DNA of 64,000 bases, from assembly GCF_964656455.1 (NCBI RefSeq), contig NC_135718.1, positions 129,687,966-129,751,965 on the forward strand. The letters are read 5' to 3'. The DNA is from Halichoerus grypus (lineage: Eukaryota > Chordata > Mammalia > Carnivora > Phocidae). The notes beneath the pieces were generated by a model. It made no database searches, was not told where the DNA came from, and saw nothing but the letters and a program-made list of their open reading frames with translations. The position numbers and the translations under genes are program-made. Positions 22,081-32,639 of the stretch are shown here, in pieces. Every line of letters starts with the position of its first letter. Position 1 is the stretch's first letter.

Positions 22081-22596
22081 TGTGATGAGTAATTTTATGA
22101 GTCAAGTTGACTGGGACAAGGATACCCAGACATTTGGTCAAACATTATTCTGGGTGTGTCTGTGAGAGTATTTCTGAATGAGATTAACATTTGAATTGGT
22201 AGACTGAGTAAAGCAGCTTGCTGCCCCTAATGTGGGTGAGCCTTATCCAATCAACTGAAGACCTGAATAGAACAAAAAAGGCTGGCTAAGAGGGAGTTTT
22301 GCCTGCCTGACTGATAGGCTGAGACATTGGTCTTCTGTCTCGGGAGTCAGACTGAAACAACAGCTCTTCTTGGGTCTTAAGCCTAGTAGCTTTTGAACTG
22401 AAATTTACATCACTGGCTCTCCTAGTTCTCAGGCCTTCAGACTTGGATTGGTACTATATCATACTATATCAGCTCTCCTGGGTCTCCAGCTTGCTGACTG
22501 TGGATCTTGGGGCTTATAATCATGTGAGCCAATTCCTTATGATAAATCTCCTTGTGTTTATGGTTCTGTTTCTCTAGAGAACCCTGACTAATATAG
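22081..22596 (+). mobile_element. ERVL/MaLR-class LTR, forward
   Basis: Begins TGTGATGAGTAATTTTATGAGTCAAGTTGACTGG and ends CCCTGACTAATATA, a well-known mammalian class III LTR layout. CCAATTCCTTATGATAAATCTCC supplies the polyadenylation region. It is directly followed by the start of an internal region, so it is a 5' LTR and not solo. Subfamily not assigned. Confidence 0.78.
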
Positions 22597-22830
22597 ATTT
22601 TGGTACCAAGAAGCGGGAGTGCTGCTCTAACAAATACCCAAACGTGTGGAAGTGGGTTTAGAACTGGGAAGTGGGCAAAGGGGGGCAGATTTTTGACATG
22701 CATGCTAGAGAGAAGGAGAGGTCTCTAGGCCTGCACAGGGTGGCCTGAAGGGTTCTGGAAGGACCTCAGAGTACAGGACACAGAATCTCATTATTCTTCC
22801 AAAGTAGAGATGGTAACATCTCCTCCTTTC
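22597..22830 (+). mobile_element. Start of ERVL/MaLR internal region
   Basis: GATTTTGGTACCAAGAAGCGGGAGTGCTGC follows the LTR directly and resembles the primer-binding and leader region of MaLR-type internal sequence. The segment to about 22,830 (GTGTGGAAGTGGGTTTAGAACTGGG) continues the match. No retroviral reading frame is preserved and no 3' LTR is visible downstream. Confidence 0.6.
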
Positions 22831-23998
22831 TTCTGATGTCCTTGGTGCAAATGGGGGGTGGGGGTGGGGCTGCTGCCTGCCCTATAACTCCAAGCTATTC
22901 CCAGGCAGGGATGGGCACTCAAGGCTGTTATGATTATACCAATTCAAAACTCTTTTCTTGGACTGAAAGATTTTGCTGCTATTGTTCAGACAATGGTGCT
23001 ATCTTCCCAACTGTAGGGGGGGGGGATGTTATAAATGAATAGAGTCAAAATTTTACAATTACAATGAAATTTATTTTTCCCAGAGGTTAAAAAAAAACAA
23101 TAACAAAGTACCTTTGTTGGTGCTTACTTATAAAAAGCTTTATTCATGTGGTTGTTTTAATCCTAATATGTTCAATTTCATCAGCTTCTATAAAGATCAT
23201 CATGACTCCCAAGTACTCAACCAATCTATACAAATTTATAAACCATTGCAGGGTTTATTTGACAATCTTCCCTTATCAAACCAGTCCATTCTCTCCAGTG
23301 AAATGAATAGCAGTGTAATTTCTGATCTGTGGGCAATGTCTGGGAGGTGGGGAGAGTATCTGGGGCTGGCAACCTACTGGCCAGCCAAACTGGAAAATCA
23401 GCTTTTCAGAAGTTTCCTCCTGACTCCTCCCCGGCCCATTTATCTTAGATTATCCTTCACCTCCACTCCCCAGATTAGGGGAAGGCAGAGGAGAGAAAAA
23501 ATATTAAGGTTTGGGATGGAATACCATTGAGGCTATTTGTAATTAGTTCTGAGTTCTCAGCAACAGAGGACAGGGACGGAGGTATTATGTGTTTTTTAAA
23601 CACTCAGCAAGAAGCAGCCCCAGCAGCAGCTGTGTTCTTAGCTCTCCTAATCCACAAGGCACAGCCATTGGACAAGACTGGGATAACAAGAGCTTTACAT
23701 GATCTCCCACCACTTCGGCATCTTCCTGTGTGTCTCCTGACATGACCTAATCATCCTCCACCAGCTACCCCTGCTATATGGGAAGGTCCCCTGGCCAATA
23801 TGTAACATACATCACAAGGTGTGGGCATCAAGGATGGGACCATTTTCCGGAGTCAAAGAATAATCTATAGGATCCAGGCAGCTAGTGCTGGGCAATGGCT
23901 CAGAGTTCCAAAGAGGTTCAACAAAGTAGAATTTAGGTTATTGCAGACATGATCTGGGATGGGGAGTTGGGGAGCCTACTCACAGAATGTGAACGAAG
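22831..23998. other. No recognised gene or repeat
   Basis: Unique-looking sequence. The longest open frame, 138 codons at 23114-23530 forward, has no recognisable domain, a chance-like composition and no obvious splice sites. Could contain conserved non-coding sequence. Confidence 0.4.
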
Positions 23999-24533
23999 GG
24001 TAGCAGAACATGCAACCCCAAAATATGCCACTATATTGAGCTGAAGGCAATTGAGAAGAAGCAGACACAAGAAAAGCTCTCTGACTTCCCCTTATTTACC
24101 TAAAAGCAGGACATAAATCTGTAAAGGTGTCCCCCCTCCCTGCTCTACCAGGAAGAACAGAGTTCAATCACTGGAGACAACTCTAGACCCTTATCAGCCC
24201 AGAGATGGCACCTGAGAAATCTACTTAACAAACTTTACTGAAGTAACCCCTGTCAGCCATTAGTTCTCTCATATATTTACCTTCCCACCCGTTGCTGTCT
24301 TAGAGACTCAGAGTCCTTTTCCTTTGTCTTGCCACTTCCCTAAAAATTTATTGTTAAGATGCTAACCACCTGTTTGAGTTACTCATCATTGGGTACTCCT
24401 GTGTGTATGCACGATGCACGTGTTAATAAACTTCTGTTTTTCTCTTATTAATCTGTCTTTTATCAGTCTAATTACAGAGACCAGCCAGTGAACCTAATAT
24501 GGGTGGAGGGAAAACAGTTTTTCCTCCCCTGTT
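23999..24533 (+). mobile_element. ERV1-like solo LTR, forward
   Basis: Starts GTAGCAGAACATGCAACCCCAAAATATGCC and ends TTTTTCCTCCCCTGTTA, aligning with the family at 10.3, 14.7 and 35.9 kb. AATAAA at about 24,425 is the likely LTR polyadenylation signal, followed by CTTTTATCAGTCTAATTACAGAG. The terminal TG and CA dinucleotides have decayed and I see no target duplication. Confidence 0.72.
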
Positions 24534-24854
24534 AGGGAAACGCAAGGGCCTCTGGGCTGCTTAGGAAGATGAGGGGAGGATGACCCCCTGAAAAAGCATT
24601 CTGGGTTGTGGAAATTGAAGAAGGGATTTCAGCTTTTGCTGATGAATATGTAAGGCACATGTAAAATAACTGTAAACTTGAGCTCTTGTTTTGGAGTAAA
24701 TAATGCAGGGTTTTTATTATCTTGCCATAGACCCTAATTAGACCCCTAGAACGGGTTATTGCATTCCGCACTAACTGCTCCACTCCCTGTGCCCATATCT
24801 TCCCCCAGCCTGAGGCATACTTGGAAGCAGGGGGATTGTCAGTCTCTTTTATTT
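24534..24854. other. No recognised gene
   Basis: Short unique-looking stretch between the LTR and the next SINE. Nothing recognised. Confidence 0.4.
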
Positions 24855-25048
24855 TATTTTATTTTTTTAAAGATTTTATTTGACAGAGAGACACACAGCG
24901 AGAGAGGGAACACAAGCAGGGGGAGTGGCAGAGGGAGAAGCAGGCTTCCCGCGGAGCAGGGAGCCCGATGCGGGGCTCGATTCCAGGACCCTGGGATCAT
25001 GACCTGAGCCGAAGGCAGACGCTTAACGACTGAGCCACCCAGGCACCC
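24855..25048 (-). mobile_element. Can-SINE, reverse, young type
   Basis: Carries the GACAGAGAGACACACAGCGAGAGAGGGAACACAAGC body of the youngest-looking copies in the window, with a head close to consensus. Related words CAGTCTCTTTTA and CAGTCTCTCTTTTA flank it. Confidence 0.95.
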
Positions 25049-25101
25049 TCAGTCTCTCTTTTAAAGACTCATTTCCAGTTGGCATACAGAAAGTTTACAG
25101 A

Positions 25102-25212
25102 GGGGCACCTGGCTGGCTCAGTTGGAAGAGCACATGACTCTTGATCTCAGGATTGTGAGTTTGAGCCCCACGTTGGGTGTAGAGATTACTTAAATAAACT
25201 TAAAATAAAGAA
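25102..25212 (+). mobile_element. Short tRNA-type Can-SINE, forward
   Basis: The 110-bp type with no CT-rich body (GGGGCACCTGGCTGGCTCAG...TTGGGTGTAGAGATTACTT). The flanking words AGTTTACAGAG and AGTTCACAGAG are a probable target duplication. Confidence 0.9.
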
Positions 25213-25532
25213 GGTTAGTTCACAGAGACTGCCCTCTGAATGATGCCTCTGGAATGAGCAATGATGTGGCCCAACCCATTTTTGCTTCCTAAGTCTGTGC
25301 CCCATCAGTGAGGCACCAAAGTCACCCCCCTCCCTTTCTCAGTGCCTAACCTTTGGGACCTAGATCACTCTCACCCATTCCATGGCTCTGCCTGCTATCT
25401 TTGGAGAGAAATGTAATCTCAACCCATCCTTCACTTTTCAGGAGGCACTAATTTAGTCTGTGCTAGTGGACTAGGTGTCCAATATCAAGGGCGACTTGCC
25501 TTCTAGGTAAGACGTTTTAAAGTCCTAGTCAA

Positions 25533-25733
25533 GGGGCGCCTGGGTGGCTCAGTCCTTAAGCGTCTGCCTTCAGCTGAGGTCATGATCCCAGGGTCCTGGG
25601 ATCGAGCCCCACATTGGGCTCCCTGCTCAGCGGGAAGCCTGCTTCTCCTCCTCTCACTCCCCTTGCTTGTGTTCCTTCTGTCGCTGTGTCTCTCTCTGTC
25701 AAATAAATAAATAAAATATTTTTAAAAATAATA
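25533..25733 (+). mobile_element. Can-SINE, forward
   Basis: Complete near-consensus copy. The flanks AGTCCTAGTCAA and ATTCTTAGTCAA look like a decayed target duplication. Confidence 0.94.
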
Positions 25734-26019
25734 AATTCTTAGTCAAAATTGTCCTTTGTTTCTTAAAATTTCTGTTCAAAATGCAGGCATTCCAGGATTA
25801 AGTTCCTGATCAAACCAGCCAAGCTGTGGTCATTGAACACTGCCCCTTCCTTGGGATTCATTACCTACTTAGCACATTCATCTTTGCTCTCAGGCTTTGG
25901 TTTCTCGTACTCATTCTTGGTCTGAGTTTTCTCCATACGTGACCCTACTGCTTTCACTAGGCATCAAGCTATGAGACAAAAAAGGCCTCATGTAGCCCTG
26001 CCTGGGGATCGAATCAACA
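25734..26019. other. No recognised gene
   Basis: Nothing recognised between the SINE and the next L2 fragment. Confidence 0.4.
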
Positions 26020-26340
26020 AAGAGTTTTTCAATACCCATTGTACGCAAGACACGGTTCTAGGATGAGTACTGGAAGATGAGCAAAAAGATGCAATGAGTT
26101 GGAGGCTACCCCTGCCCTCAAGTAGTTTACAGCTAGCTGGAGAAAGAGACATAATCATACGGGGAGTGAACTGATAGGAGATTTCAAGATGACAATGAGA
26201 TAGAATTGAGAAGGAAGCGTAAGAATGTTCAAAGAAGATAAAGTCAATACAGGTAATAAAAGAGTCAAAGGAAAATAAGGCTTGAAGTGAAGGTGGAATT
26301 GGTCTGGCCAAAAGGAGAAAGAATGACCTTAGAAAATGAT
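26020..26340 (-). mobile_element. L2 3' end fragment, reverse
   Basis: TACCCATTGTACGCAAGACACGGTTCTAGGATG and CCTGCCCTCAAGTAGTTTACAG follow the reverse strand of the L2 3' terminus (TGTGCCAGGCACTGTTCTAGG, CCCTGCCCTCATGGAGCTTACA). Strongly decayed beyond 26,200. Confidence 0.65.
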
Positions 26341-26353
26341 AAAAACAAAGATA

Positions 26354-27004
26354 CAGTCAGTTCTGCTGTGAGGCTTGTTTTGAAAACACGAATCGTTCCA
26401 ATCTGATTCATATATTAGGGAGCAATTTGAACATAATGTGATTTTTGTATTTGCTTATGCTTGATTTTGCCCTGGAAAACATGAGGTGGAGGAAAATGCA
26501 CCCAGCTGAACCCACGCAGGGTGGGAATACACAAAACGTACACAAGCACACCGGTCAAATGTGTACCCCCACCTGGGTTCACAGTGTTAGAGTTCAGTCT
26601 ATGTGCTGCTGAAGTGAGCAGAGTTCATAGTGTTGTCAACCATACCCATTTACACCTGGGGTTATAATTTTCTTTCCAGTCTTGGATAACCCCCCCTTCC
26701 ACCACTTCACAGTAACTCAGAAGTTACGCCCCTTCCAACATCCACTTCCATATGCAAAATTCAAATCTGTTTCGGGGTATGATGCTGTATTTATTGTAAT
26801 GTTTACATATTTCTCAACTATTTAACATGTATAAACTGTGCTACCATTTTATTAGGCTCCTGTCTTTTGTTGTTATTAACAATGTGTTTGAGTATTGTGA
26901 ACTCTAACCTTATTTTTCCCATAAGCCCCTGGTTTTCATTGCACAGCTTTTGCATAGTGTGGTTATTTTTAGTAGCAGATGTTGTGTTATAGCAGAACTG
27001 ACTG
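26354..27004. mobile_element. Tc1/mariner-type (Tigger-like) MITE with intact ends
   Basis: A 651-bp element bounded by perfect 14-bp terminal inverted repeats CAGTCAGTTCTGCT and AGCAGAACTGACTG, each directly flanked by the TA target dinucleotide (26352-26353 and 27005-27006). TA duplication is the hallmark of the Tc1/mariner superfamily, and the CAGT start fits the Tigger branch. There is no transposase frame, so it is non-autonomous. It lies just after a decayed L2 fragment. Confidence 0.85.
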
Positions 27005-27074
27005 TACAGGTTTTGGTAATAAAAATAATACTTGGAAAACTGTGAACAAATGATTAGGATTATAACTGCATTTA

Positions 27075-27260
27075 TTTTATATTTTTAAAAGGTTTTATTT
27101 ATTTATTTTTGCGAGATTGAGAGAGAGAGAAAGAGAGAGTGAACATAAGCGGGGGTGGGAGAGGGACAGAGGGAGAAGCAGACTCCCCGATGAGTAGGGA
27201 GCCTGACGCAGGACTCGATCCCAGGATCCCGGGGTGAAGACCTGAGCCACCCAGGCACCC
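27075..27260 (-). mobile_element. Can-SINE, reverse, head shortened
   Basis: The perfect 12-bp duplication ATAACTGCATTT at 27062-27073 and 27261-27272 flanks it. Part of the tRNA head is missing (GGGGTGAAGACCTGAGCCACCC). Confidence 0.94.
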
Positions 27261-27584
27261 ATAACTGCATTTGTGGAGGAGAATTTCAGACAGAAAGTTG
27301 ATGTCAGACTCATTCATTCTTTCATGCATTCAGCTGACAAATATTTGTTGAGAGCCTACTATATGCCAGACTCTGTTCTTGGTGTTGCAGTTATGGCAGT
27401 GAAGAAAAAAGGACAAAAATCCCTGCCTGCCAGATTTACATCCTAGTTGAGGAGGAAGACAAACACAAGATAAATAAATAAAATATATAGTATGTTAGAT
27501 AGCAATCAATGCTAAGAAGAAAAAAAATAAAACAGGAAAGTTGATATAATGTCTCAGGGGCTGGGTTTGGATATGGTGTCAATA

Positions 27585-28050
27585 TTATTGACTGCTGTAT
27601 AACAAATTATCTCCAACCTTAACAGCCAAAGACAATAAACATTTACTGTCTCACATAGTCTCTGAGCGTAAGAAAGTCAAGAGTAGCTTAACTAGAGTGA
27701 TTCTGGCTCAGGATCTTTAATGAAATCACAGTCGAGGTATGAGCTATCAGCTTCCATGCTCAACCCGCATGGCTCTTGGCAAGAAGCCTCAGTTCCTTGC
27801 CTCTCTCCATAGGACTGCTCGTGACAGGGCAGCTTGCTTTACCTAGAAAGAGTGATTCAAGAGAGAGAGATTGCATGCCCAAGGTGGAAGTTGCAGGTTT
27901 TTATAACCTAACCTCAGAAGTGGCATACCATCACTTCTGCTGCCACACAAACCAACGCTAGTACAATGTGGGAGGGGACAACAGGAAAACACAAGAGTAT
28001 GAGTATGAAGATGTGATCATTAGGGGCCATTTTGGAGGCTGACTATCATA
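27585..28050 (-). mobile_element. MLT1-like MaLR LTR, reverse, inside L2
   Basis: ACTGCTGTATAACAAATTATCTCC...CATTTACTGTCTCACATAGTCTCTGAG...GTGACAGGGCAGCTTGC...CATTAGGGGCCATTTTGGAGGCTGACTATCATA follows a common reverse-strand MaLR LTR. L2 continues on both sides. The forward copy of the same type is at 46.1 kb. Confidence 0.72.
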
Positions 28051-28089
28051 GTGACCAAGAAAGTACTCATTAAGAAAATGACCTTTGAG

Positions 28090-28274
28090 GTCCCTGGGTG
28101 ACTCAGTCAGTTAAGTGTATGCCTTCGGCTCAGGTCATGATCTCGGGGTCCTGGGATCGAGTCCCACGCTGGGCTCCCTGCTCAGCAAGGAGGCTGCTTC
28201 TCCCCTCTCCCTTTGCTGCTACCTCTCTCTCTCTGTCAAATAAATAAGTGAAATCTCTTAAAAAAAAAAAAAAA
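28090..28274 (+). mobile_element. Can-SINE inside L2
   Basis: Copy with a shortened body. The target AAGAAAATGACCTTTG lies on both sides, the second copy after the microsatellite grown from its tail. Confidence 0.94.
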
Positions 28275-28320
28275 GGAAGGAAGGAAGAAAGAAAGAAAGA
28301 AAGAGAAAGAAAGAAAAAGA
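28275..28320 (+). repeat. (GGAA)n/(GAAA)n microsatellite
   Basis: Purine-only repeat grown from the A-tail of the preceding SINE and bounded by that SINE's 3' target duplication. Confidence 0.97.
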
Positions 28321-29067
28321 AAATGACCTTTGGATTATCCCTGAAGGAAGTGAGGGAGGTAGCCATTAGGATATCCGGGGGAAGGTCATTCTATATAGGT
28401 GAAACAGCATGAACAAATACACATAGTTGGTGTGTTGGAAGGACAGCATGTTCAATGAGCTGCAGCAGAGTGGATGAAAGGGAGAGGAAGAGAATGTCAA
28501 AGAGGTGACAGGGAAGGGGAATGCTTTCATCTTTACCCTGAGTGAAATACAAGTTTTGAGTAGAGAAGTGATATGATCTGACTTAGGATTTAACAGAGTG
28601 TATCTGGTTGCTATTTTGAGAATAGACCAAAGGGAAGCAAGAGCAGGAGCAAGAAGGTAAGTTAGGAGGTGAGAGATGGTGGTAAGAAGTGATGGTTAGG
28701 AGGTGAGAGGTGATGGTGGTCTAATTCTGGAAACATGTTGAAGGTGGAATACTCAGGATTTGCTAATGGGTTGGCTATGGGATTTAAGAGGAAGAGGAGC
28801 CAAAGATAACACTTTTTTTTCAAGTAACAGGAAGAATGGAGTTGCCATTTATCTATGTTTGGTAAGACTTAAGAAGGAGCTGTGTTAGGGTAAACACAGC
28901 AATTCAATTTCGGACATGTTAAATTTGAAATGCCTGTTAGACATCCAGGTGGAGATGTTGCATAGACAATTGGATAATCAAGACTGGAATTCTGGCAAGA
29001 GGTTTAGGTTAGAGATACAAGTTGAGGAATCATCAGAGATAGATGGAATTTAAAGTCCTGAGGTTGA

Positions 29068-29286
29068 GGGGCGCCTGGGTGGCTCAGTTGTTAAGCGTCT
29101 GCCTTCGGCTCAAGTCATGATCCCAGGATCCTGGGATCGAGCCCCTCATCGGGCTCCCTGCTCAGCGGGAAGCCTGCTTCTCCCTCTCCCCCTGCTTGTG
29201 TTCCCTCTCTCGCTCACTCTCTCTCTGTCAAATAAATAAATAAAAATCTTTAAAAAAATAAAAAATTAATAAAATAATAATAAAAT
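29068..29286 (+). mobile_element. Can-SINE inside L2
   Basis: Complete near-consensus copy. The perfect 16-bp duplication AAAGTCCTGAGGTTGA lies at 29052-29067 and 29287-29302. The tail is a long impure A-rich run. Confidence 0.96.
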
Positions 29287-29723
29287 AAAGTCCTGAGGTT
29301 GAATAAAATCCCCGAAGGAGTGAATACAGATAGAAAGCTGAGTACCCCAGAGCACCCCAGCATTTAGGAGAGGGGGTAGCAAAGAGGACTGTGAAAGAGT
29401 GGCCAGAGAAGTAGGAGTCAAGCTAGGTAAGTGCATGTGAAGCCAAGTGAAGATGTCTTTCAAGGAAGACTCGGAAGATGCTCTTTGTCAAATGCTGCTG
29501 AGAGAATGAGAAATGTCTCCTGGATGTGGCATGTGGAGTTCATTTGCTACCATGACCGGAGCAGTTTTGATGGAGTGGTGGAGGCAAAACCCTCACTGGA
29601 GTGGGTTAAAGATAGTATGAAAGGAGATAAATTGGAGACTGAGTATTCTTTCAAATAATTTTGTGTGAAGGGAGGAAGTAAGTTGCGGTCTTAACTGAAG
29701 GGGAAAATGGAGTCAAGAGATGG

Positions 29724-29907
29724 TTTTTTAAAGATTTATTTATTTGAGAGAGAGAGAGCAGGGGGAGGGACAGAGGGAGAGAATCTTCAAGCAGACTCCC
29801 TGCTGACGGGAGACCTGATGCAGGGCTTCATCTCACGACCCTGAGATCAGGACCTGAGTGGAAACCAAGAGTTGAACACCTAACCGGCTGTGCCACCCAG
29901 GCACCCC
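29724..29907 (-). mobile_element. Can-SINE inside L2, reverse
   Basis: Older type (CAGGGGGAGGGACAGAGGGAG, GCCGGCTGTGCCACCC variant head). It is preceded by CAAGAGATGGTTTTTT and followed by CAAGAAAGGGTTTTG. Confidence 0.93.
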
Positions 29908-29920
29908 AAGAAAGGGTTTT

Positions 29921-30123
29921 GTTTTTGTTTTTGTTTTTATTAAATATTTTCATTTATTTATTTGTCAGAGAGAGAGAGAGCACAAGCAGGGAGAGTGGCA
30001 GGCAGAGGGAGAAGCAGGCTTCCTGCTGAGCAAGGAGCCCGATGCGGGGCTCGATCCCAGGACCCTGGGACCGTGACCTGAGCCAAAGGCAGATGCTTAA
30101 CCGACTGAGCCAACCAGGCGTCT
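29921..30123 (-). mobile_element. Can-SINE inside L2, reverse, stacked
   Basis: Complete copy ending CAACCAGGCGTCTC. AAGAAAGGGTTTT lies on both sides. This and the preceding SINE share one target, which now appears three times. Confidence 0.93.
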
Positions 30124-30500
30124 CAAGAAAGGGTTTTTTGAAGACAGCATGTCTGTGTGCTATGGAAGTGATGAGAAGGGAGACATGAATGCAACAGGAG
30201 AGACGGGGGGAGAACCGCTGGGGCAGAGTCCTGAGTAGGTGAGAGTCGATAGGAGCTGGTGCATGAGTGGTGGGGTTGTCCTCATCGAGGAGCACAGTGT
30301 ATCCACATAGCTGGGGCAGCGGCAGAGTGCATGGGCACAGGAGCAGGGAGGTGGGTGGATGGGGTAAGGCCTTAAACTCAAAGTGAGGATGAAGGAGGGC
30401 GGTTGGAGTTTGGGAGGGACGAGGGAGAGATGTGAAAGCGTTGTCCAGGAGAGTGGGAAATATGGCATGTTTGCTATGCAGCATTAAGAGTCGTGTGTGA

Positions 30501-31221
30501 TACATGGCCATGGATTTAAAGCCAACCAGTCAGCATAGCTGTGTATTGTTCCCAGCCATGGTCAGCTGCGTGGGAACAGGTGCAGTGTGGGAGAAGAGGT
30601 TGGGTTTAAACAAAGTTGAGGTTTGACAATCAGTAAGAGCTGGTATGGCTCTCCTGATTGACATTCCTGTGGCTCGCTCGGAGACCACATGTGCTGGTTT
30701 GCCCAGGATCGTGCTAGTTTATGCCTGGTTTCCCAAGGTGATTAGTAATAGTGCTCCCTTTCACTTTCCAAAACTGTTTTGATTTGGGTAACAAATGAAA
30801 TGATCGTTCTACCTAGAGCAACAAGGAGCCACTGGGGTTTTCTCAACCGAGCATACATCATTGTTTGACTTTTAAAAAAACACTAAATAGATCGTAAATT
30901 CCTTGAGGTCAGTGTCATGTTTCATGCCTTCTGTCCCCCATAGCTAGCATAACTTTCATCTGTGGCCTTCTTATCTCTCAGTTAACCCAGCAAAAACACA
31001 GATGACTCAGGACTAGAAGAGCCATTGAGGATAATCCCAATTTTAGGCAAGCTCTCCTCAATCTCAAAGGGGAGGGAAGCAATTTACACTCTAAAAGGAC
31101 CTTTCATAATCCTGCTCAGGAGGATTATGGGAGCAAAGTAGGTAAGAGTAGAAAGGAGGCCAGTCAAGACTGAGAACTATGCAGGGGGCAGGCTGACCTA
31201 AGGAAGGATTTCAAGCTCAAA
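30501..31221. other. No recognised gene; short L2-like piece
   Basis: Unique-looking sequence. CGTAAATTCCTTGAGGTCAGTGTC at about 30,892-30,960 could be an L2 or MIR 3' remnant. A perfect 9-bp inverted repeat CATAATCCT/AGGATTATG occurs at 31105-31129, within chance expectation. Confidence 0.4.
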
Positions 31222-31750
31222 TGTTCTGGTTATCTGTTGCTGTGTAACAAATCACCCTAAAATTTAATGACTTAAAACATCAGCAATAGTTTCACTATCT
31301 CTCACTGTTTCTATGGGTCAGGAATTTCCAGGAGGTTGGTTGCACAGTTGTGGCTTGGGATCTCTTTTATGGTTGCAGTCTACTGGCTAGAGCTGGAACA
31401 GTGGGGGATCTGAAGAGTTTGAGGGCCGGTGAGACATCTCACTCTCTTCATGTAGTCACAGGGCCTTTCCTTGTGGTCTCCTGCTCAGGCTGATTTCAGG
31501 TAGCTCCTAGTATGGTGACCTCAGGGTAACCAGACTGCTTCCATGGTGGCTGAAAACTTCCAGGATGAATGTCCTCGTGATTTAGCTTGGAAGTCACAGT
31601 GTTACTTCTGTCCTAAATCTGCTCAGTGTCAAAGGAAGAGGACATAGAAATCACTTCTCAATGGGAGGAGTATCAGAGTCACTTTATAAGATCACATGGG
31701 AGGGCAATATCGTTTGGCCCATTTTTGGAAAATATAATTGTGACACTAAG
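31222..31750 (-). mobile_element. MLT1-like MaLR LTR, reverse
   Basis: Starts with GTTATCTGTTGCTGTGTAACAAATCACCC and continues CTCACTGTTTCTATGGGTCAGGAATTTCC. The pattern continues to CATTTTTGGAAAATATAATTGTGACACTA. Heavily decayed, with no target duplication visible. Confidence 0.65.
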
Positions 31751-32049
31751 TTTGGGTTCTTCTACCTTCCTTCCTTCCACGGAGTCTTGTTGGAAGGCTG
31801 AAGACCTCATCCTTTTTTTTGTTACCTTTAACCATTTTTATGTTGAAGATCCTTCCCAAATGGAACTTCTTGCCTAGCTCCCCTTCCTGATATGTGGTGA
31901 TGTGTGTAAAGGATTTACTCAATGTCCAAAGGGTTTAGAGGAGGATGGAGACTGTAGGCTGTACCTCCTCAGAGAGAAGCTAGACAGTATGAGGTGAACA
32001 AACTGCTCCATTTCAGCAGTTCAAAAAAGTTATCAATATGACATCGCAT
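31751..32049. other. No recognised feature
   Basis: About 300 bp between the LTR and the next SINE with nothing I can identify. Confidence 0.4.
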
Positions 32050-32062
32050 GACACATTAGGTT

Positions 32063-32270
32063 GTTGTTTTTTGTTTTTTTTTTTTTTAGATTTTATTTAT
32101 TTGACAGAGAGAGACACAGTAAGAGAGGGAACACAAGCAGTGGGAGTGGGAGAGGGAGAAGCAGGCTTCCCGCTGAGCAGGGAGCCCGATGTGGGGCTCG
32201 ATCCCAGGACCCTGGGATCATGACCTGAGCCGAAGGCAGACGCTTAACGACTGAGCCACCCAGGTGCCCC
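32063..32270 (-). mobile_element. Can-SINE, reverse, young type
   Basis: Near-consensus copy (AGAGAGACACAGTAAGAGAGGGAACACAAGC). A perfect 13-bp duplication GACACATTAGGTT flanks it at 32050-32062 and 32271-32283. Oligo-T of about 15 after a T-rich start. Confidence 0.96.
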
Positions 32271-32639
32271 GACACATTAGGTTTTATTAATGTGGAACAA
32301 ATTACCACAAATTTAGTGGCTTTAACATAACACACAGTTGTTACCTCACCATTTCCACGGGTCAGGAGTCTGGCATGTTCTAGACAGGTCCTCTGCTCAT
32401 CGTGTCACAAGGCAGAAATCAATGTGTCAGCTGGTTTGTTTTCACCTGGAGGCCCGCGTACAGAAGGGTCCATTTCCAAGCTCACTCAGTTGTTGGCAGA
32501 GTTCATTTCCTTGCACTTGCATGACTGGAGTCCTCGTGTCCTCGCTAGCTGTTAGCTGGGGACTCCTGTCAGCAGCTAGGTGTCAGGCCCGTGGCCATGT
32601 AGCCTTCACAGGTCATTTAAACAGCGTAGCCTAATGAAC

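Larger units (their letters stand above)
27305..30500 (-). mobile_element. Long L2 LINE, reverse, with several insertions
   Basis: Ordered landmarks of the reverse L2 consensus run from its 3' end (TATTTGTTGAGAGCCTACTATATGCCAG) through TTTGAAATGCCTGTTAGACATCCAGGTGG, AGAGTGGCCAGAGAAGTAGG, AAATGCTGCTGAGAG and GAGCAGTTTTGATGGAGTGG to about 30.4 kb. Inserted are an MLT1-like LTR (27585-28050), two forward SINEs and two reverse SINEs. Roughly 2 kb of L2 remains, including much of the reverse-transcriptase region, heavily mutated and not translatable. Confidence 0.8.

Noticed and set aside
31105..31129. Perfect 9-bp inverted repeat CATAATCCT/AGGATTATG
   Set aside because: One or two are expected by chance in this length, and the stem is too short for a microRNA precursor.
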